Assembly (NCBI GenBank): GCA_026389655.1
Contig: JAPLHL010000505.1
Coordinates: forward strand, 1-18,603
Length of the DNA: 18,603 bases
Reading direction: 5' to 3'
Origin: Chloroflexota bacterium
GTDB taxonomy: Bacteria; Chloroflexota; Dehalococcoidia; GIF9; UBA5629
Part shown: positions 1-7,647 of the stretch, piece by piece
Layout: each line of letters begins with the position of its first letter
Position numbering within the stretch: position 1 is the first letter of the stretch
Notes under the pieces: generated by a model
Told to the model about the DNA's origin: nothing
The model's input: only the letters and a program-made list of their open reading frames with translations
The model's database searches: none
Position numbers and translations under genes: made by a program

Positions 1-818
1 ACATTTCCCCGGTAATAGTAGGCCATGGCGTCGCTGTCATCCATCTCAATAGATTTATTTAAATCGGCCAGTGCCCTGGCGGGTTCTTTATTATCGATAT
101 ACAGCAGCCCGCGGAACTTATAGGCCTGTGCCATATCGGGGTCTTTTTCGATTGCATTATTAAAACTGCTCAAAGCGCCCTTGAGGTCACCGGAAATAAG
201 GTAAATCTGCCCGCGGTAATTGTAGGCCGGGGCAAGGTTGGGGTTGATATTTAATGCGGTGTCCAAATCAGCTGCTGCGTTCGTCATGTCACTTTTAGCA
301 TAATAAGCGACACCCCGGTTGTAATACGCATCATACAGCTTTGGGTCGAGTGAGACAGCCTTGTTTGCTGCATCGATGGCTTTATCCCAGTCCATTTTAT
401 GCACGTAGAGCCAGCTCAGATTCGAATAGGCCAATGTGGCCTTGGGTTCCAGCTGGATTGTTTTGTTAAGGTCGTCGATGGCGAGATCATACTTTTCTTT
501 AGCCAGGTAGGCGAAGGCGCGGTTCTGGTAGTTGTCTGCCCGGCTGGGGTCGAGCTCGATGGCTTTTGTGAGGTCAGCTATTGCCAGGTCCCATTCGGCC
601 CGGGCGTTATAGACCGCTCCCCTGTGGGTATAGGCGGTCACAATATTTGGATTGCGTTCGATGGCCTTGGAATATTCAGCGAGCGCTTCAACGAACTGGC
701 CCTGGTCATAATATGTATCACCCTGCCTCAGATACTCGGTCGTAGGATCACTGCTGCAGGCCGTGAAAAGTACAGCAATGGAAATAAATACAGCAACAAG
801 GTTGCCCATTTTTTTCAT
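1..818 (-). CDS. TPR-repeat lipoprotein, partial (C-terminus beyond window)
   Basis: This reading frame is open from ATG 818-816 to the left edge, giving at least 272 residues; the C-terminus is missing. The N-terminus is a lipoprotein signal: basic MKK, a hydrophobic stretch, and lipobox LFTAC with the acceptor Cys at residue 21, so the mature protein should be lipid-anchored outside the cytoplasmic membrane. From about residue 28 it is a run of 34-residue tetratricopeptide repeats. I count seven full repeats and the start of an eighth, with typical features such as AYxxRGxxY and A-x-x-D-x-x-K-A-I-E-x-x-P. TPR arrays are protein-protein scaffolds, so a role in assembling an envelope complex is inferred and no partner is visible. 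An AAAGGTG ribosome site lies about 7 bases upstream. A second in-frame ATG (809-807) is possible but would shorten the basic N-terminus. It is monocistronic as far as can be seen. Confidence 0.9.
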   Translation of the reverse strand, partial: MKKMGNLVAVFISIAVLFTACSSDPTTEYLRQGDTYYDQGQFVEALAEYSKAIERNPNIVTAYTHRGAVYNARAEWDLAIADLTKAIELDPSRADNYQNRAFAYLAKEKYDLAIDDLNKTIQLEPKATLAYSNLSWLYVHKMDWDKAIDAANKAVSLDPKLYDAYYNRGVAYYAKSDMTNAAADLDTALNINPNLAPAYNYRGQIYLISGDLKGALSSFNNAIEKDPDMAQAYKFRGLLYIDNKEPARALADLNKSIEMDDSDAMAYYYRGN

Positions 819-948
819 CGAAATTACACCTTTCAATTAAGATAATGCTGGCAGCTTGCTTGGTTTAGCTATCCGGACGATATGCCCGGGCAGGCCGGCA
901 ATTAATATAGCATATCAAATATTAACGCATTGCGGAAAAAGCAGGCCT

Positions 949-1518
949 TTAATTGGAGGACAGCTTCTTAGACTTGACCAAAGTATCGATCTGCCTGTGC
1001 AGGTCATCGACAGTGCCGTCGTTTTTCAGAGCGTAATTGGCCATAGCGGCGGTTTTATCGACATGGAAGACCTCTTCTTCACCGCGCTCCTGGACCATGA
1101 ACTCCTCGAATTTTTCAGGGTCCCTGGTCTCATGCCGCTTCAGAATACGTTGAAAACGTAATTTGGTGTCGGCCACGTCTACCCGAAGCAGGATGAAAGC
1201 GGCGCCGAACATTTCTTTCAAAATATGCACATCGGCGGGGGCGCGAATTCCGCTGATGCCGGCTGTCTTCCAGCCATTTTTCTTTATTTCATCCGCTATC
1301 ATTCTGACAAAACAACCCTTTCCCAGCTCGATGAAACATCGCTCGGAGATGATCTCCAGGTTTTCCCTGGTTGGCGCCAAACCTTCTTTAGCCGCCAGAT
1401 CACGCACCAGGTCGCCGGTGGAGAGGTAAGGTATGCCATATTTAGCCTTGAGGTACTTGAGGACCTCATCCTTGCCGGAGCCTATCTTGCCTACAACCCC
1501 AATAACCCTTATGCCCAT
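949..1518 (-). CDS. P-loop nucleotide kinase, UPF0200 / dephospho-CoA-kinase-like
   Basis: 189 residues. The N-terminus is a beta strand followed by Walker A GKIGSGKD (residues 10-17), then STGDLVRD. A lid-like region, RDPEKFEEFMVQERGEEE, lies near residues 130-147, and an NDGTVDDLHRQID element near the C-terminus resembles the end of dephospho-CoA kinases. Overall it looks like the archaeal-type UPF0200 AAA/nucleotide-kinase group, also found in some bacteria; the substrate is not known from sequence. I chose ATG 1518 over an upstream TTG at 1557. The GIRVIGVVGK strand begins right after this ATG and AGGA lies 6 bases upstream, while the extra 13 residues (MTGRPWGFN...) look non-coding. The neighbouring TPR gene on the same strand is about 130 bases downstream, so co-transcription is possible. 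Exact function is uncertain; a CoA or nucleotide kinase role is inference. Confidence 0.82.
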   Translation of the reverse strand: MGIRVIGVVGKIGSGKDEVLKYLKAKYGIPYLSTGDLVRDLAAKEGLAPTRENLEIISERCFIELGKGCFVRMIADEIKKNGWKTAGISGIRAPADVHILKEMFGAAFILLRVDVADTKLRFQRILKRHETRDPEKFEEFMVQERGEEEVFHVDKTAAMANYALKNDGTVDDLHRQIDTLVKSKKLSSN

Positions 1519-1528
1519 AAGTGTCCTA

Positions 1529-1557
1529 ATATTAAATCCCCACGGACGCCCGGTCAA
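1529..1557 (-). promoter_or_regulatory. Candidate promoter of the P-loop kinase gene
   Basis: On the minus strand TTGACC (1557-1552) and TAATAT (1534-1529) are separated by 17 bases. The -10 ends only 10 bases before the ATG at 1518, so transcription from here would give a nearly leaderless message. That makes this candidate weak. Confidence 0.25.
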
Positions 1558-1713
1558 GTGTAGCGAGAAAATATCAATATAAGTTATTAATACTGGATCT
1601 AGAATACGTCACATTGTATTCAGCGTAAAAATTCATTATCGTTATTAAATTGAAAATTATCATTTGTTCGAAAATTCGATCGCGGGGCTTGAGATTCCCT
1701 GAACTTAGCCATA

Positions 1714-1742
1714 TTGACAACATAGCGTCTACATGATAAAAA
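1714..1742 (+). promoter_or_regulatory. Candidate sigma-70-type promoter for the MaoC pair
   Basis: A perfect -35 TTGACA (1714-1719) is followed after 17 bases by TAAAAA (1737-1742), which matches the -10 consensus at four of six positions. It would leave an 80-base leader before the ATG at 1828. This is position and consensus evidence only. Confidence 0.4.
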
Positions 1743-1827
1743 GTTTAGGCCACGGGTCAATCGATAAACTGAAAAAATTACAGGCCGATGCCCGCGGGTA
1801 TTACGTTATGGAGGTAACAATAAAAGT

Positions 1828-2307
1828 ATGCCGGAACAGTCGTTGATCACGGATCAGATGAGAGCGTTTATAGGAAAAGACATAGACTGGGGGCCGCCTT
1901 TCGATGTGGAGAAAGGGGCCATTAAAAACTTTGCTGAAGCGATAAACGACCCCAATCCCCTTTTCACCGATGAGAAATATGCCAGGAGCAAGGGGCATAG
2001 CAGCGTCGTGGCGCCGCCGATCTTCCCAACCTATAACCTGCCGCTGGGGGCTCCCTTGATGGTGCTCAAGTTCCCTTTTACCGTAGCTACCGGTGTCCAT
2101 GGAGGAGATGAGTGGGAACTATTGCAGGACGTTCATGCAGGGGACACCCTGACTCCAAAGGGCAAGATCATAAACCTTGTTGAGCGGGAGGGGAAAAAGG
2201 GCAAGATGCTTTTTGTGACTTCTGAGGTCACTTTCACAAACCAGCGCGGCGAAATTGCGGCCATATACAGGCCAACGGAAATATTCATAGCAGCGCCGGC
2301 GAAATAG
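1828..2307 (+). CDS. MaoC-like hydratase subunit, FAS1-like N-terminal type (non-catalytic half)
   Basis: 159 residues with the hot-dog fold signature of the MaoC N-terminal (FAS1-like dehydratase) family: EAINDPNPLF at residues 37-46, the VVAPPIFPTY loop at 60-69, HGGDEWE, and the HAGDTLTPKG strand. In catalytic R-specific hydratases an Asp and a His five residues later act on the 3-hydroxyacyl-CoA. Here Asp41 is present but the His position is Phe46, so this chain is probably the structural, substrate-binding half of a heterodimer. The gene 15 bases downstream keeps the Asp/His pair. The arrangement resembles HadA-HadB of mycobacteria and two-gene (R)-enoyl-CoA hydratases. The start is the only in-frame ATG after a GGAGG at 1810-1814; the 13-base spacing is long. 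The likely role is (de)hydration of acyl-CoA, with substrate unknown. Confidence 0.85.
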   Translation: MPEQSLITDQMRAFIGKDIDWGPPFDVEKGAIKNFAEAINDPNPLFTDEKYARSKGHSSVVAPPIFPTYNLPLGAPLMVLKFPFTVATGVHGGDEWELLQDVHAGDTLTPKGKIINLVEREGKKGKMLFVTSEVTFTNQRGEIAAIYRPTEIFIAAPAK

Positions 2308-2322
2308 AGGAGACAGAGAAAA

Positions 2323-2757
2323 ATGAAAGCAACAGTATATTATGAAGATATTGAGCCGGGCCAGGACATACCGCACCAGGTAAAGGAAACGCTAACTACT
2401 AAAAGTCTTGTCAAATGGGCGGCGGCAGCCAGGGATTTCTACGAGATCCACTATGACAAGGATTTTGCACGCGCCGCAGGCATGCCGGATGTTATAGCTC
2501 ACGGTCCCAACAAACTGGCGCTGTTGGAACGAATGCTGCAGGAATGGATGGGAGAGGAGGGACGGCTACACAAAGTTGCGGTCACTCATAAAGCCAGCAA
2601 TTTCCCGGGAGAGACGCTGATATGCAAGGGCAAGATCATGAAAAAATACGTGAAAGACGGGAAGAATTTCGTTGAGTGTGAGATCTGGGCGGAAAACCAG
2701 AATGGCCTTGTCTGCGTACCGGGAACCGCGATAGTATCGCTGCCCTCGAAGAAATAA
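2323..2757 (+). CDS. MaoC-like (R)-specific enoyl-CoA hydratase, catalytic subunit
   Basis: 144 residues, a single hot-dog MaoC domain. The hydratase-2 motif is intact: ARDFYEIHYD puts Asp38 and His43 at the right five-residue spacing, followed by AAGMPDVIAHGPNK at residues 51-64, the central helix and its following loop. These residues activate the water that adds to a trans-2-enoyl-CoA, or is lost from the 3-hydroxyacyl-CoA. A ribosome site GAGGAG (2307-2312) overlaps the stop of the upstream MaoC gene and lies 10 bases before the ATG, so the two are translated from one message, most likely as a heterodimer. A strong intrinsic terminator follows at 2779-2809, closing the operon. Substrate chain length and pathway (beta-oxidation-like or fatty-acid-like) cannot be read from the sequence. 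Confidence 0.88.
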   Translation: MKATVYYEDIEPGQDIPHQVKETLTTKSLVKWAAAARDFYEIHYDKDFARAAGMPDVIAHGPNKLALLERMLQEWMGEEGRLHKVAVTHKASNFPGETLICKGKIMKKYVKDGKNFVECEIWAENQNGLVCVPGTAIVSLPSKK

Positions 2758-2778
2758 AGGGCAATTGCTTTGTACTAC

Positions 2779-2809
2779 ACCCTCTCCCTCAAGGGAGAGG
2801 GTTCTTTTT
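2779..2809 (+). terminator. Rho-independent terminator of the MaoC operon
   Basis: A perfect 10-base-pair stem (ACCCTCTCCC at 2779-2788 with GGGAGAGGGT at 2793-2802) has a TCAA loop and is followed by TCTTTTT (2803-2809). It lies 21 bases after the stop of the second MaoC gene and separates this pair from the nitroreductase group. Confidence 0.9.
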
Positions 2810-2876
2810 AACCGCTTGGAATTCGCCCTGCGAAACGTTGTAGAATACGGAACATCTATTGAAAAGGAGGCTTGGA

Positions 2877-3542
2877 TTGGACGTTATCGAGGCCATAAAA
2901 ACACGCAAGAGTATCCGCGGTTTTAAAAAGGACCCTGTATCGAAGGAGACTATACATAAAATACTGGAGGCTGCCATACGCACACCGTCCGGAATGAACA
3001 CGCAGCCATGGGAGTTCGTGGTGGCCGGAGGAAAAGCCCTTGAGCAGATACGTGAGGAGTGCGGCAGGCTTTTCAATGAGGGCGCCTTTCCCACCAATGA
3101 TATGCTCCGTCAGCCATTTGAAGGTGTGTTCAAAAAGCGCCAGGTCGACCTTGCGGTAGAGCTTTTTAAGCTGATGGGGATTGCCCGCGAGGACAAAGAG
3201 GCGCGTAAGCAGTGGATGTCGCGCGGGTTCCGCTTCTTCGATTCGCCGTGCCAAATAATTATATTTGCTGATAAAGAGTTGAAATATCACCTTGATATGC
3301 TGGGTGTAGGGGCTTTATGCCAGACCATTTGCCTGGCGGCGCTCGAATATGGCCTCGGCACCTGTATAGCAGACCAGGGTATCATGTATGACCAGGTGTG
3401 GCGCAAATATGCCAATATCCCTGAATCCAAAAGACTGATCGCCGGTATCTCCATCGGGTATCCCGATCCGGATTTTCCCGCTAATAAACTGGTGAGCTCG
3501 CGCGAACCGGTAGACAGCATCACCACCTGGCTTGGATATTAA
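2877..3542 (+). CDS. Nitroreductase family FMN-dependent oxidoreductase
   Basis: 221 residues. The family's N-terminal FMN-phosphate motif R-x-S-x-R-x-F is present (R10, S12, R14, F16), followed by TPSGMNTQPWEF around residues 36-47, a middle insertion, and the C-terminal EYGLGTCI and ISIGYPDPDFPANK segments that line the flavin pocket. Members use FMN and NAD(P)H to reduce nitro compounds, quinones or enones, usually as homodimers; the natural substrate here is not known. I set the start at TTG 2877 because a perfect AAGGAGG (2864-2870) lies 6 bases before it and the protein then begins with the usual DVIEAIKTRKSIR. An upstream in-frame TTG at 2859 would place this ribosome site inside the coding region. 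It appears to head a + strand group with the M28 peptidase (20-base gap) and HAD hydrolase. Confidence 0.9.
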   Translation: MDVIEAIKTRKSIRGFKKDPVSKETIHKILEAAIRTPSGMNTQPWEFVVAGGKALEQIREECGRLFNEGAFPTNDMLRQPFEGVFKKRQVDLAVELFKLMGIAREDKEARKQWMSRGFRFFDSPCQIIIFADKELKYHLDMLGVGALCQTICLAALEYGLGTCIADQGIMYDQVWRKYANIPESKRLIAGISIGYPDPDFPANKLVSSREPVDSITTWLGY

Positions 3543-3562
3543 CATCTAACGGAGGCTGCAGC

Positions 3563-4813
3563 ATGGATAAGGAAAACGTATTTCCTGAGATAACGGGGCC
3601 GGATGTTAGAAGGGCCTTCACCTTTACTGATGAGGTTGTGAATGGGTACCCCGGCCATCTGGCTGGTACTGAGTCCTGCCGCAGGGCCGGACAGCGTGTC
3701 AAGCAGGAATTTGAAAAATTCTGCGATGCCGGTTCGGTTAAAACCGAGGAATTTGTCATCCATCCCTGGAGCTTTCTCAAGTATATCCCCGGCATGGTGG
3801 TGGTCTATTTTATCTGCGCTGTGCTGCTTTATTTCCAGTATCCCTGGATAGCTTTTGCCGGGCTGGCCGTCAGCCTGTTCGCTTTCATCGGGCAGTTCGT
3901 CTTTTACTGGCACCTGCTTGATCCTTTATTCCCTGCAAGAAAGGGATTTAATATTTCGGGCAGCATTGAGCCGGAAGGAGAGGTCAGGCGGCAGGTGATA
4001 GTCAGCGCACATCATGACGCGGCCTACGCTTTTCAGATACTGACGCATCTGCCCAAACTGTATACGCCACTTTTAGCCTGCGGCGTATTGCTGCTGGTGA
4101 TTGCCCTGCTGATATCGCTGGTTGCAGCAGTCCTGTCGTTATTTGGCGTTGTATTACCGCAGTGGGTTGCCGTTACCCTGATGATAGGCGGGGTTTTCGA
4201 AATCCCCTTCCTTTTCTTTACCACTTCACAGGTTGTGCCCGGTGCTGGAGATAATATGATCGCAGTGGCTATCGCTGCAGAGACCGGCAGGCTTTTCGGT
4301 GAGGCTAAACGCAAGGGGGCGAGCCCTTTGAAACACACACGAATTATCCTGGCTTCCTTTGATGCTGAAGAGTGCGGTCTGCGCGGTGCAAGGGCTTATG
4401 TCAGAGCGCACCGGGAAGAGTTGCTGAAAACAAAGACCTTTGTGTTCAATATGGATACACTCTACAATTTGAAAGAGTTGAATTTCCTTGATTACGATCT
4501 TAATTCCACCGTGAAGCTATCGCATGAAATGGCTCAGCAGTGTGTTGATATTGCCGGGTCGCTTGGTTATAAAGCAGTGATTTCGCGTATGTCGCCCGGG
4601 GGAGGAAGCACAGATGCCGCAGCATTCGGCGAGGCTGGCATAGAAGTCACCAACCTGGCGGCCATGAGCTTAAACATCAAGGACTATGAGAAAGGCTTCG
4701 TTTACCATACGCCCAATGATGTCAGCAAGTATATCGAGCCGGCGGTTGTTGAGGCTGCCTTAAAGATAGCGAGGGATTACATTTTGAAGATGGATGCGGC
4801 AAAGGCCTTATAA
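3563..4813 (+). CDS. Membrane-embedded M28-family zinc metallopeptidase
   Basis: 416 residues. All expected M28 di-zinc ligands can be found: H150 and D152 (AHHDAA), bridging D230 (GAGDNM), catalytic E269 with E270 (DAEECGLRGARAY), D298 (NMDTL) and H382 (YHTPND). The family cleaves N-terminal residues or dipeptides from peptides. Unusually there are four predicted membrane helices: about 73-91 and 96-116 before the first ligand pair, and about 166-192 and 200-222 between D152 and D230, where ordinary M28 enzymes have a short link. Both hairpins would leave the catalytic parts on the same side; positive charges after helix 2 (ARK) suggest the cytoplasm. Ribosome site GGAGG sits 7 bases before the ATG. 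The substrate is unknown. It sits between a nitroreductase and a HAD hydrolase with short gaps, so likely one transcript. Confidence 0.88.
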   Translation: MDKENVFPEITGPDVRRAFTFTDEVVNGYPGHLAGTESCRRAGQRVKQEFEKFCDAGSVKTEEFVIHPWSFLKYIPGMVVVYFICAVLLYFQYPWIAFAGLAVSLFAFIGQFVFYWHLLDPLFPARKGFNISGSIEPEGEVRRQVIVSAHHDAAYAFQILTHLPKLYTPLLACGVLLLVIALLISLVAAVLSLFGVVLPQWVAVTLMIGGVFEIPFLFFTTSQVVPGAGDNMIAVAIAAETGRLFGEAKRKGASPLKHTRIILASFDAEECGLRGARAYVRAHREELLKTKTFVFNMDTLYNLKELNFLDYDLNSTVKLSHEMAQQCVDIAGSLGYKAVISRMSPGGGSTDAAAFGEAGIEVTNLAAMSLNIKDYEKGFVYHTPNDVSKYIEPAVVEAALKIARDYILKMDAAKAL

Positions 4814-4836
4814 TATATACCGGGAGCCGCGATAAA

Positions 4837-5550
4837 TTGGATCAACATTTCCCCAAAGGGGCACTCTTCGATCTCGACGATACGATACTGTCGATCAATG
4901 CCAGGGTAGAGCAAAGCTGGTATAAGGTCAGCGCGGACTTTTCTTCCAGGTACGACAGCCTCCAGGTTGACACGTTAATGGCGGCCATCGGTGAAGTCAG
5001 GGACTGGTATTGGAGCGACCTGGAAAGGCACAGGTGGGGCCGGCTTAACCTGGCCATGGCAAGGCGGGAGGTGGTTGAGATGGCCCTGGCCCGCCTCGGC
5101 ATTAATGACAGCAATGCGGCGGGCGAGTTATCTGAGGCATACGGGGAGGAAATAGAGAAACACATGCGGCCTTTTCCGGGAGCCATTGACACGCTTAAGC
5201 ATTTCCGCAGGAATAATATACCGCTGGCCCTGGTGACCAACGGTTCGGCCGAGGTCCAGCGGCGTAAAATCCACAGGTTTGAGCTGGGGACTTTTTTTAA
5301 TTGCATTGTAATTGAGAGTGAGTTCGGTTTTGGCAAACCCGATGGGCGTATCTTCCAACATGCTCTCAATCAACTTGGTATCGATAAAAAGGATGCATGG
5401 ATGATAGGTGACGACCTGGCACGGGATGTGGCCGGGGCAAAGCAAATGGGCATCCTGAGCATCTGGGTGGACTGGCAAAACAAGGGCTTGCCCGCGTCTT
5501 CTGCCGTTCAACCTGACAGGATAATCAGGTCCATAACTGAACTTGTCTGA
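4837..5550 (+). CDS. HAD-superfamily hydrolase, subfamily IA
   Basis: 237 residues with all four HAD motifs: motif I DLDDT with nucleophile D12 and acid D14, motif II VTNGS (T134), motif III lysine K167 in FGKPD, and motif IV GDD (D192, D193). A helical cap lies between motifs I and II (residues 20-115), typical of the C1-cap phosphoglycolate phosphatase, YjjG nucleotidase and haloacid dehalogenase group. It probably dephosphorylates a small phosphate ester; the substrate is not recognisable. Translation is taken from TTG 4837, preceded by GGGAG at 10 bases, because motif I begins only 11 residues later and the first ATG would remove it. The gap after the peptidase is 23 bases, supporting co-transcription. 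Confidence 0.88.
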   Translation: MDQHFPKGALFDLDDTILSINARVEQSWYKVSADFSSRYDSLQVDTLMAAIGEVRDWYWSDLERHRWGRLNLAMARREVVEMALARLGINDSNAAGELSEAYGEEIEKHMRPFPGAIDTLKHFRRNNIPLALVTNGSAEVQRRKIHRFELGTFFNCIVIESEFGFGKPDGRIFQHALNQLGIDKKDAWMIGDDLARDVAGAKQMGILSIWVDWQNKGLPASSAVQPDRIIRSITELV

Positions 5551-5598
5551 AGGCAGGGCCGCCGTTATGGCCTGTCGATTTAATGCTGATGCCGCAAA

Positions 5599-5607
5599 TG
5601 TGATACT
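5599..5607 (+). promoter_or_regulatory. Weak extended -10 candidate upstream of typA
   Basis: TG-T-GATACT has the TGn extension before a four-of-six -10 box. It lies 84 bases before the typA start in the 140-base gap after the HAD gene. No convincing -35 was found. Confidence 0.2.
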
Positions 5608-5690
5608 ATATATGACAGATGTCTATGCTTAAATTCAATTTCCGCACGCGGTTAAGACCGTCATACGCATAAACCGTCTAAGGGGTTACT

Positions 5691-7532
5691 TTGCAACAAT
5701 TCCGTGAAGACATAAGAAATATTGCTATTGTCGCGCATGTAGACCATGGCAAGACCAGCCTGGTGGATGCCCTGCTAAAACAGAGCAAGGTTTTTCGCGA
5801 AAACCAACAGGTTGGTGAGTTGATAATGGACCGCAATGCGCTCGAGCGCGAGAAAGGCATAACCATACTCGCCAAGAATACCGCTATCATGTACAGGGGC
5901 GTTAAAATCAATATCATCGATACGCCGGGCCATGCTGATTTCAGCGGAGAGGTTGAGCGTGTTGTTAATATGGCTGACGGCTGCCTGCTGTTAGTGGATT
6001 CTGTGGAAGGCCCTATGCCGCAGACCCGCTTTGTACTCAGGCAGGCTTTCGAAAAGGGCCTCAGGCCTATCGTGGTGATCAATAAAATAGACAGGGAAAA
6101 TGCCCGAATAGCGGAGGTTGTCAGCCTGACGCAGGACCTTTTCCTCGAGCTTGCCACCACCTCTGAGCAGCTGGATTTCCCCGTGCTGTATACCAGCGCC
6201 CGGAATGGCACATGCACAACAGACCCGGCAGTAGAGGGCACCGACATGGTGCCGCTTTTCGAGGCAATCCTTATGAGCGTTCCTCCGCCTGCAATCGACG
6301 AGGGTCCTTTCCAGATGATGGTGTCCAATCTTGACTATGACAACTACAAGGGCCGGTTCGCTATCGGCAGGGTGCTCAGGGGAAGCATAAAACCCAAGGA
6401 TATTGTTGCGGTCATCGGCGCCGACGGCAACCCCCAAAAATATGAGATCGATGATGTATTCACCTTCATGGGGCTTACACGCTCGTCAGTCGAAGAAGCC
6501 TCGGCAGGGGAAATCGTTTCCATAACCGGCCTCGAAACAGTAAGCATCGGGGATACTGTCGTTGACCCTGAACATCCCGACGCTCTGCCGCGTATTGTGA
6601 TTGGCGAACCGACTGTAAAAATGACCTTTGGTGTAAACGGCTCACCCTTCGCCGGGCGCGAGGGCAAATACTGCACTTCACGGCAACTCCGCGAACGGCT
6701 TTATCGTGAGCTTGAAGTGAATATCAGCCTGCGTGTGCAGGATACCGACAGCCCCGATCTTTTCCTGGTCTCAGGGAGAGGCGAGCTGCACCTGGCCATA
6801 CTGGTTGAGACTATGCGCAGGCAGGACTACGAGTTCGAGATTTCCCGCCCCGAAGCTATCACTCACGAGGAAAACGGGAAGGTCATGGAACCGGTCGAAC
6901 AACTAATCCTGGACACACGAGAGGACTATATCGGAGTAATTACAGAAATGGCCGCCAAGCGCCAGGGAAAGATGACCGATATGCACAACGACGGCAAAGG
7001 AAACCTGCGCATGGAGTATAAGATTCCCACCCGCGGCCTGATCGGGTTCCGTAGCGCATTCCTGACAGCCACTCGCGGTGAAGGTGTCGTAAACACGATT
7101 TTCCTGGGTTTTGAACCCTATGCAGGTGAGATAGTATCAGCCCGTAGCGGCACCCTGGTGGCCGCCGAGGCCGGTGTAGCTGTTACCTACGGTCTCAATA
7201 ATGCTCAGGAGAGGGGAATTACGTTCATCGATCCGGGAACGCAGGTTTATGAAGGTATGATCGTGGGGCTAAACTCCCGCCCAACCGACCTGGCTGTAAA
7301 CGTATGCAAAGAAAAGAAAATGACCAACATACGTTCTTCAACATCTGATATTGCGGTAAGGTTGACCCCGGCGCTCAAGTTCAGCCTGGAAGAATCGATG
7401 GACTTCATCGCCAGTGACGAGCTGGTTGAGATCACGCCCAAGAACATCAGGCTCAGAAAGCGGCTGCTCACTATGAACGAAAGGGCCAGGTCCAAGAAAG
7501 CAGGCGAGAGGGCAGGCGAGAGGGCAGGATAA
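5691..7532 (+). CDS. typA: Translational GTPase TypA/BipA
   Basis: 613 residues, the usual length. The GTPase domain shows G1 AHVDHGKT (15-22), a G2 region with EREKGITI (52-59), G3 DTPGH (77-81) and G4 NKID near residue 131. It is followed by the EF-G-like domain II, domain III with SGRGELHLAILVE, and the TypA-specific C-terminal part (IPTRGLIGFRS, GLNSRPTDLAVNVCKEKK, NIRSS). TypA binds ribosomes and assists 50S assembly and translation under stress or cold. The start is TTG 5691 with AAGGGG 5 bases upstream; FREDIRNIAIVAHVDHG is the classic N-terminus. The last residues are a short AGER repeat encoded by a 12-base tandem repeat, which is not part of the usual family end. The gene is followed by a convergent hisI. 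Confidence 0.97.
   Translation: MQQFREDIRNIAIVAHVDHGKTSLVDALLKQSKVFRENQQVGELIMDRNALEREKGITILAKNTAIMYRGVKINIIDTPGHADFSGEVERVVNMADGCLLLVDSVEGPMPQTRFVLRQAFEKGLRPIVVINKIDRENARIAEVVSLTQDLFLELATTSEQLDFPVLYTSARNGTCTTDPAVEGTDMVPLFEAILMSVPPPAIDEGPFQMMVSNLDYDNYKGRFAIGRVLRGSIKPKDIVAVIGADGNPQKYEIDDVFTFMGLTRSSVEEASAGEIVSITGLETVSIGDTVVDPEHPDALPRIVIGEPTVKMTFGVNGSPFAGREGKYCTSRQLRERLYRELEVNISLRVQDTDSPDLFLVSGRGELHLAILVETMRRQDYEFEISRPEAITHEENGKVMEPVEQLILDTREDYIGVITEMAAKRQGKMTDMHNDGKGNLRMEYKIPTRGLIGFRSAFLTATRGEGVVNTIFLGFEPYAGEIVSARSGTLVAAEAGVAVTYGLNNAQERGITFIDPGTQVYEGMIVGLNSRPTDLAVNVCKEKKMTNIRSSTSDIAVRLTPALKFSLEESMDFIASDELVEITPKNIRLRKRLLTMNERARSKKAGERAGERAG
7500..7528 (+). repeat. 12-base tandem repeat at the typA 3' end
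   Basis: The unit GCAGGCGAGAGG occurs twice exactly (7500-7511, 7512-7523) and starts a third time (7524-7528). It is in frame in typA and encodes AGER-AGER-AG just before the stop. Confidence 0.9.
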
Positions 7533-7581
7533 ACGTCCCTGGAGATAATTACCTGTTAATGGGCAAGCTAAATCCTCTAAG

Positions 7582-7615
7582 ATAGAAGTCCCGTTATTTC
7601 TCTGGCTTCTATTTT
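7582..7615 (+). terminator. Possible typA terminator
   Basis: A 7-base-pair stem, ATAGAAG (7582-7588) with CTTCTAT (7606-7612), is followed by a short T run (7612-7615). CC/GG pairs could extend it with one bulge. The loop is long and the stem AT-rich, so this is a moderate candidate between convergent typA and hisI. Confidence 0.35.
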
Positions 7616-7647
7616 CGACGGCAATTTCAAACATCCTGCAAGAGCAG

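Larger units (their letters stand above)
1519..1827. other. 309-base divergent intergenic region
   Basis: This AT-rich gap separates the leftward P-loop kinase from the rightward MaoC pair. I see no ORF with coding character and no RNA gene in it. It contains candidate promoters for both directions and a GGAGG ribosome site at 1810-1814 for the first MaoC gene. Nothing else stands out. Confidence 0.6.

Noticed and set aside
399..845. 148-codon + strand open frame at the left end
   Set aside because: It is the antisense shadow of the TPR lipoprotein gene, whose repeats and lipobox are clear.
1519..1557. Upstream TTG start (1557) extending the P-loop kinase by 13 residues
   Set aside because: The added residues are unlike the family N-terminus, and an ATG with a ribosome site sits directly before the first beta strand. 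The TTG coincides with a possible -35 box.
5551..5580. Hairpin CAGGGCC/GGCCTG after the HAD gene
   Set aside because: The stem is short with a bulge and has no T run, so I did not call it a terminator.
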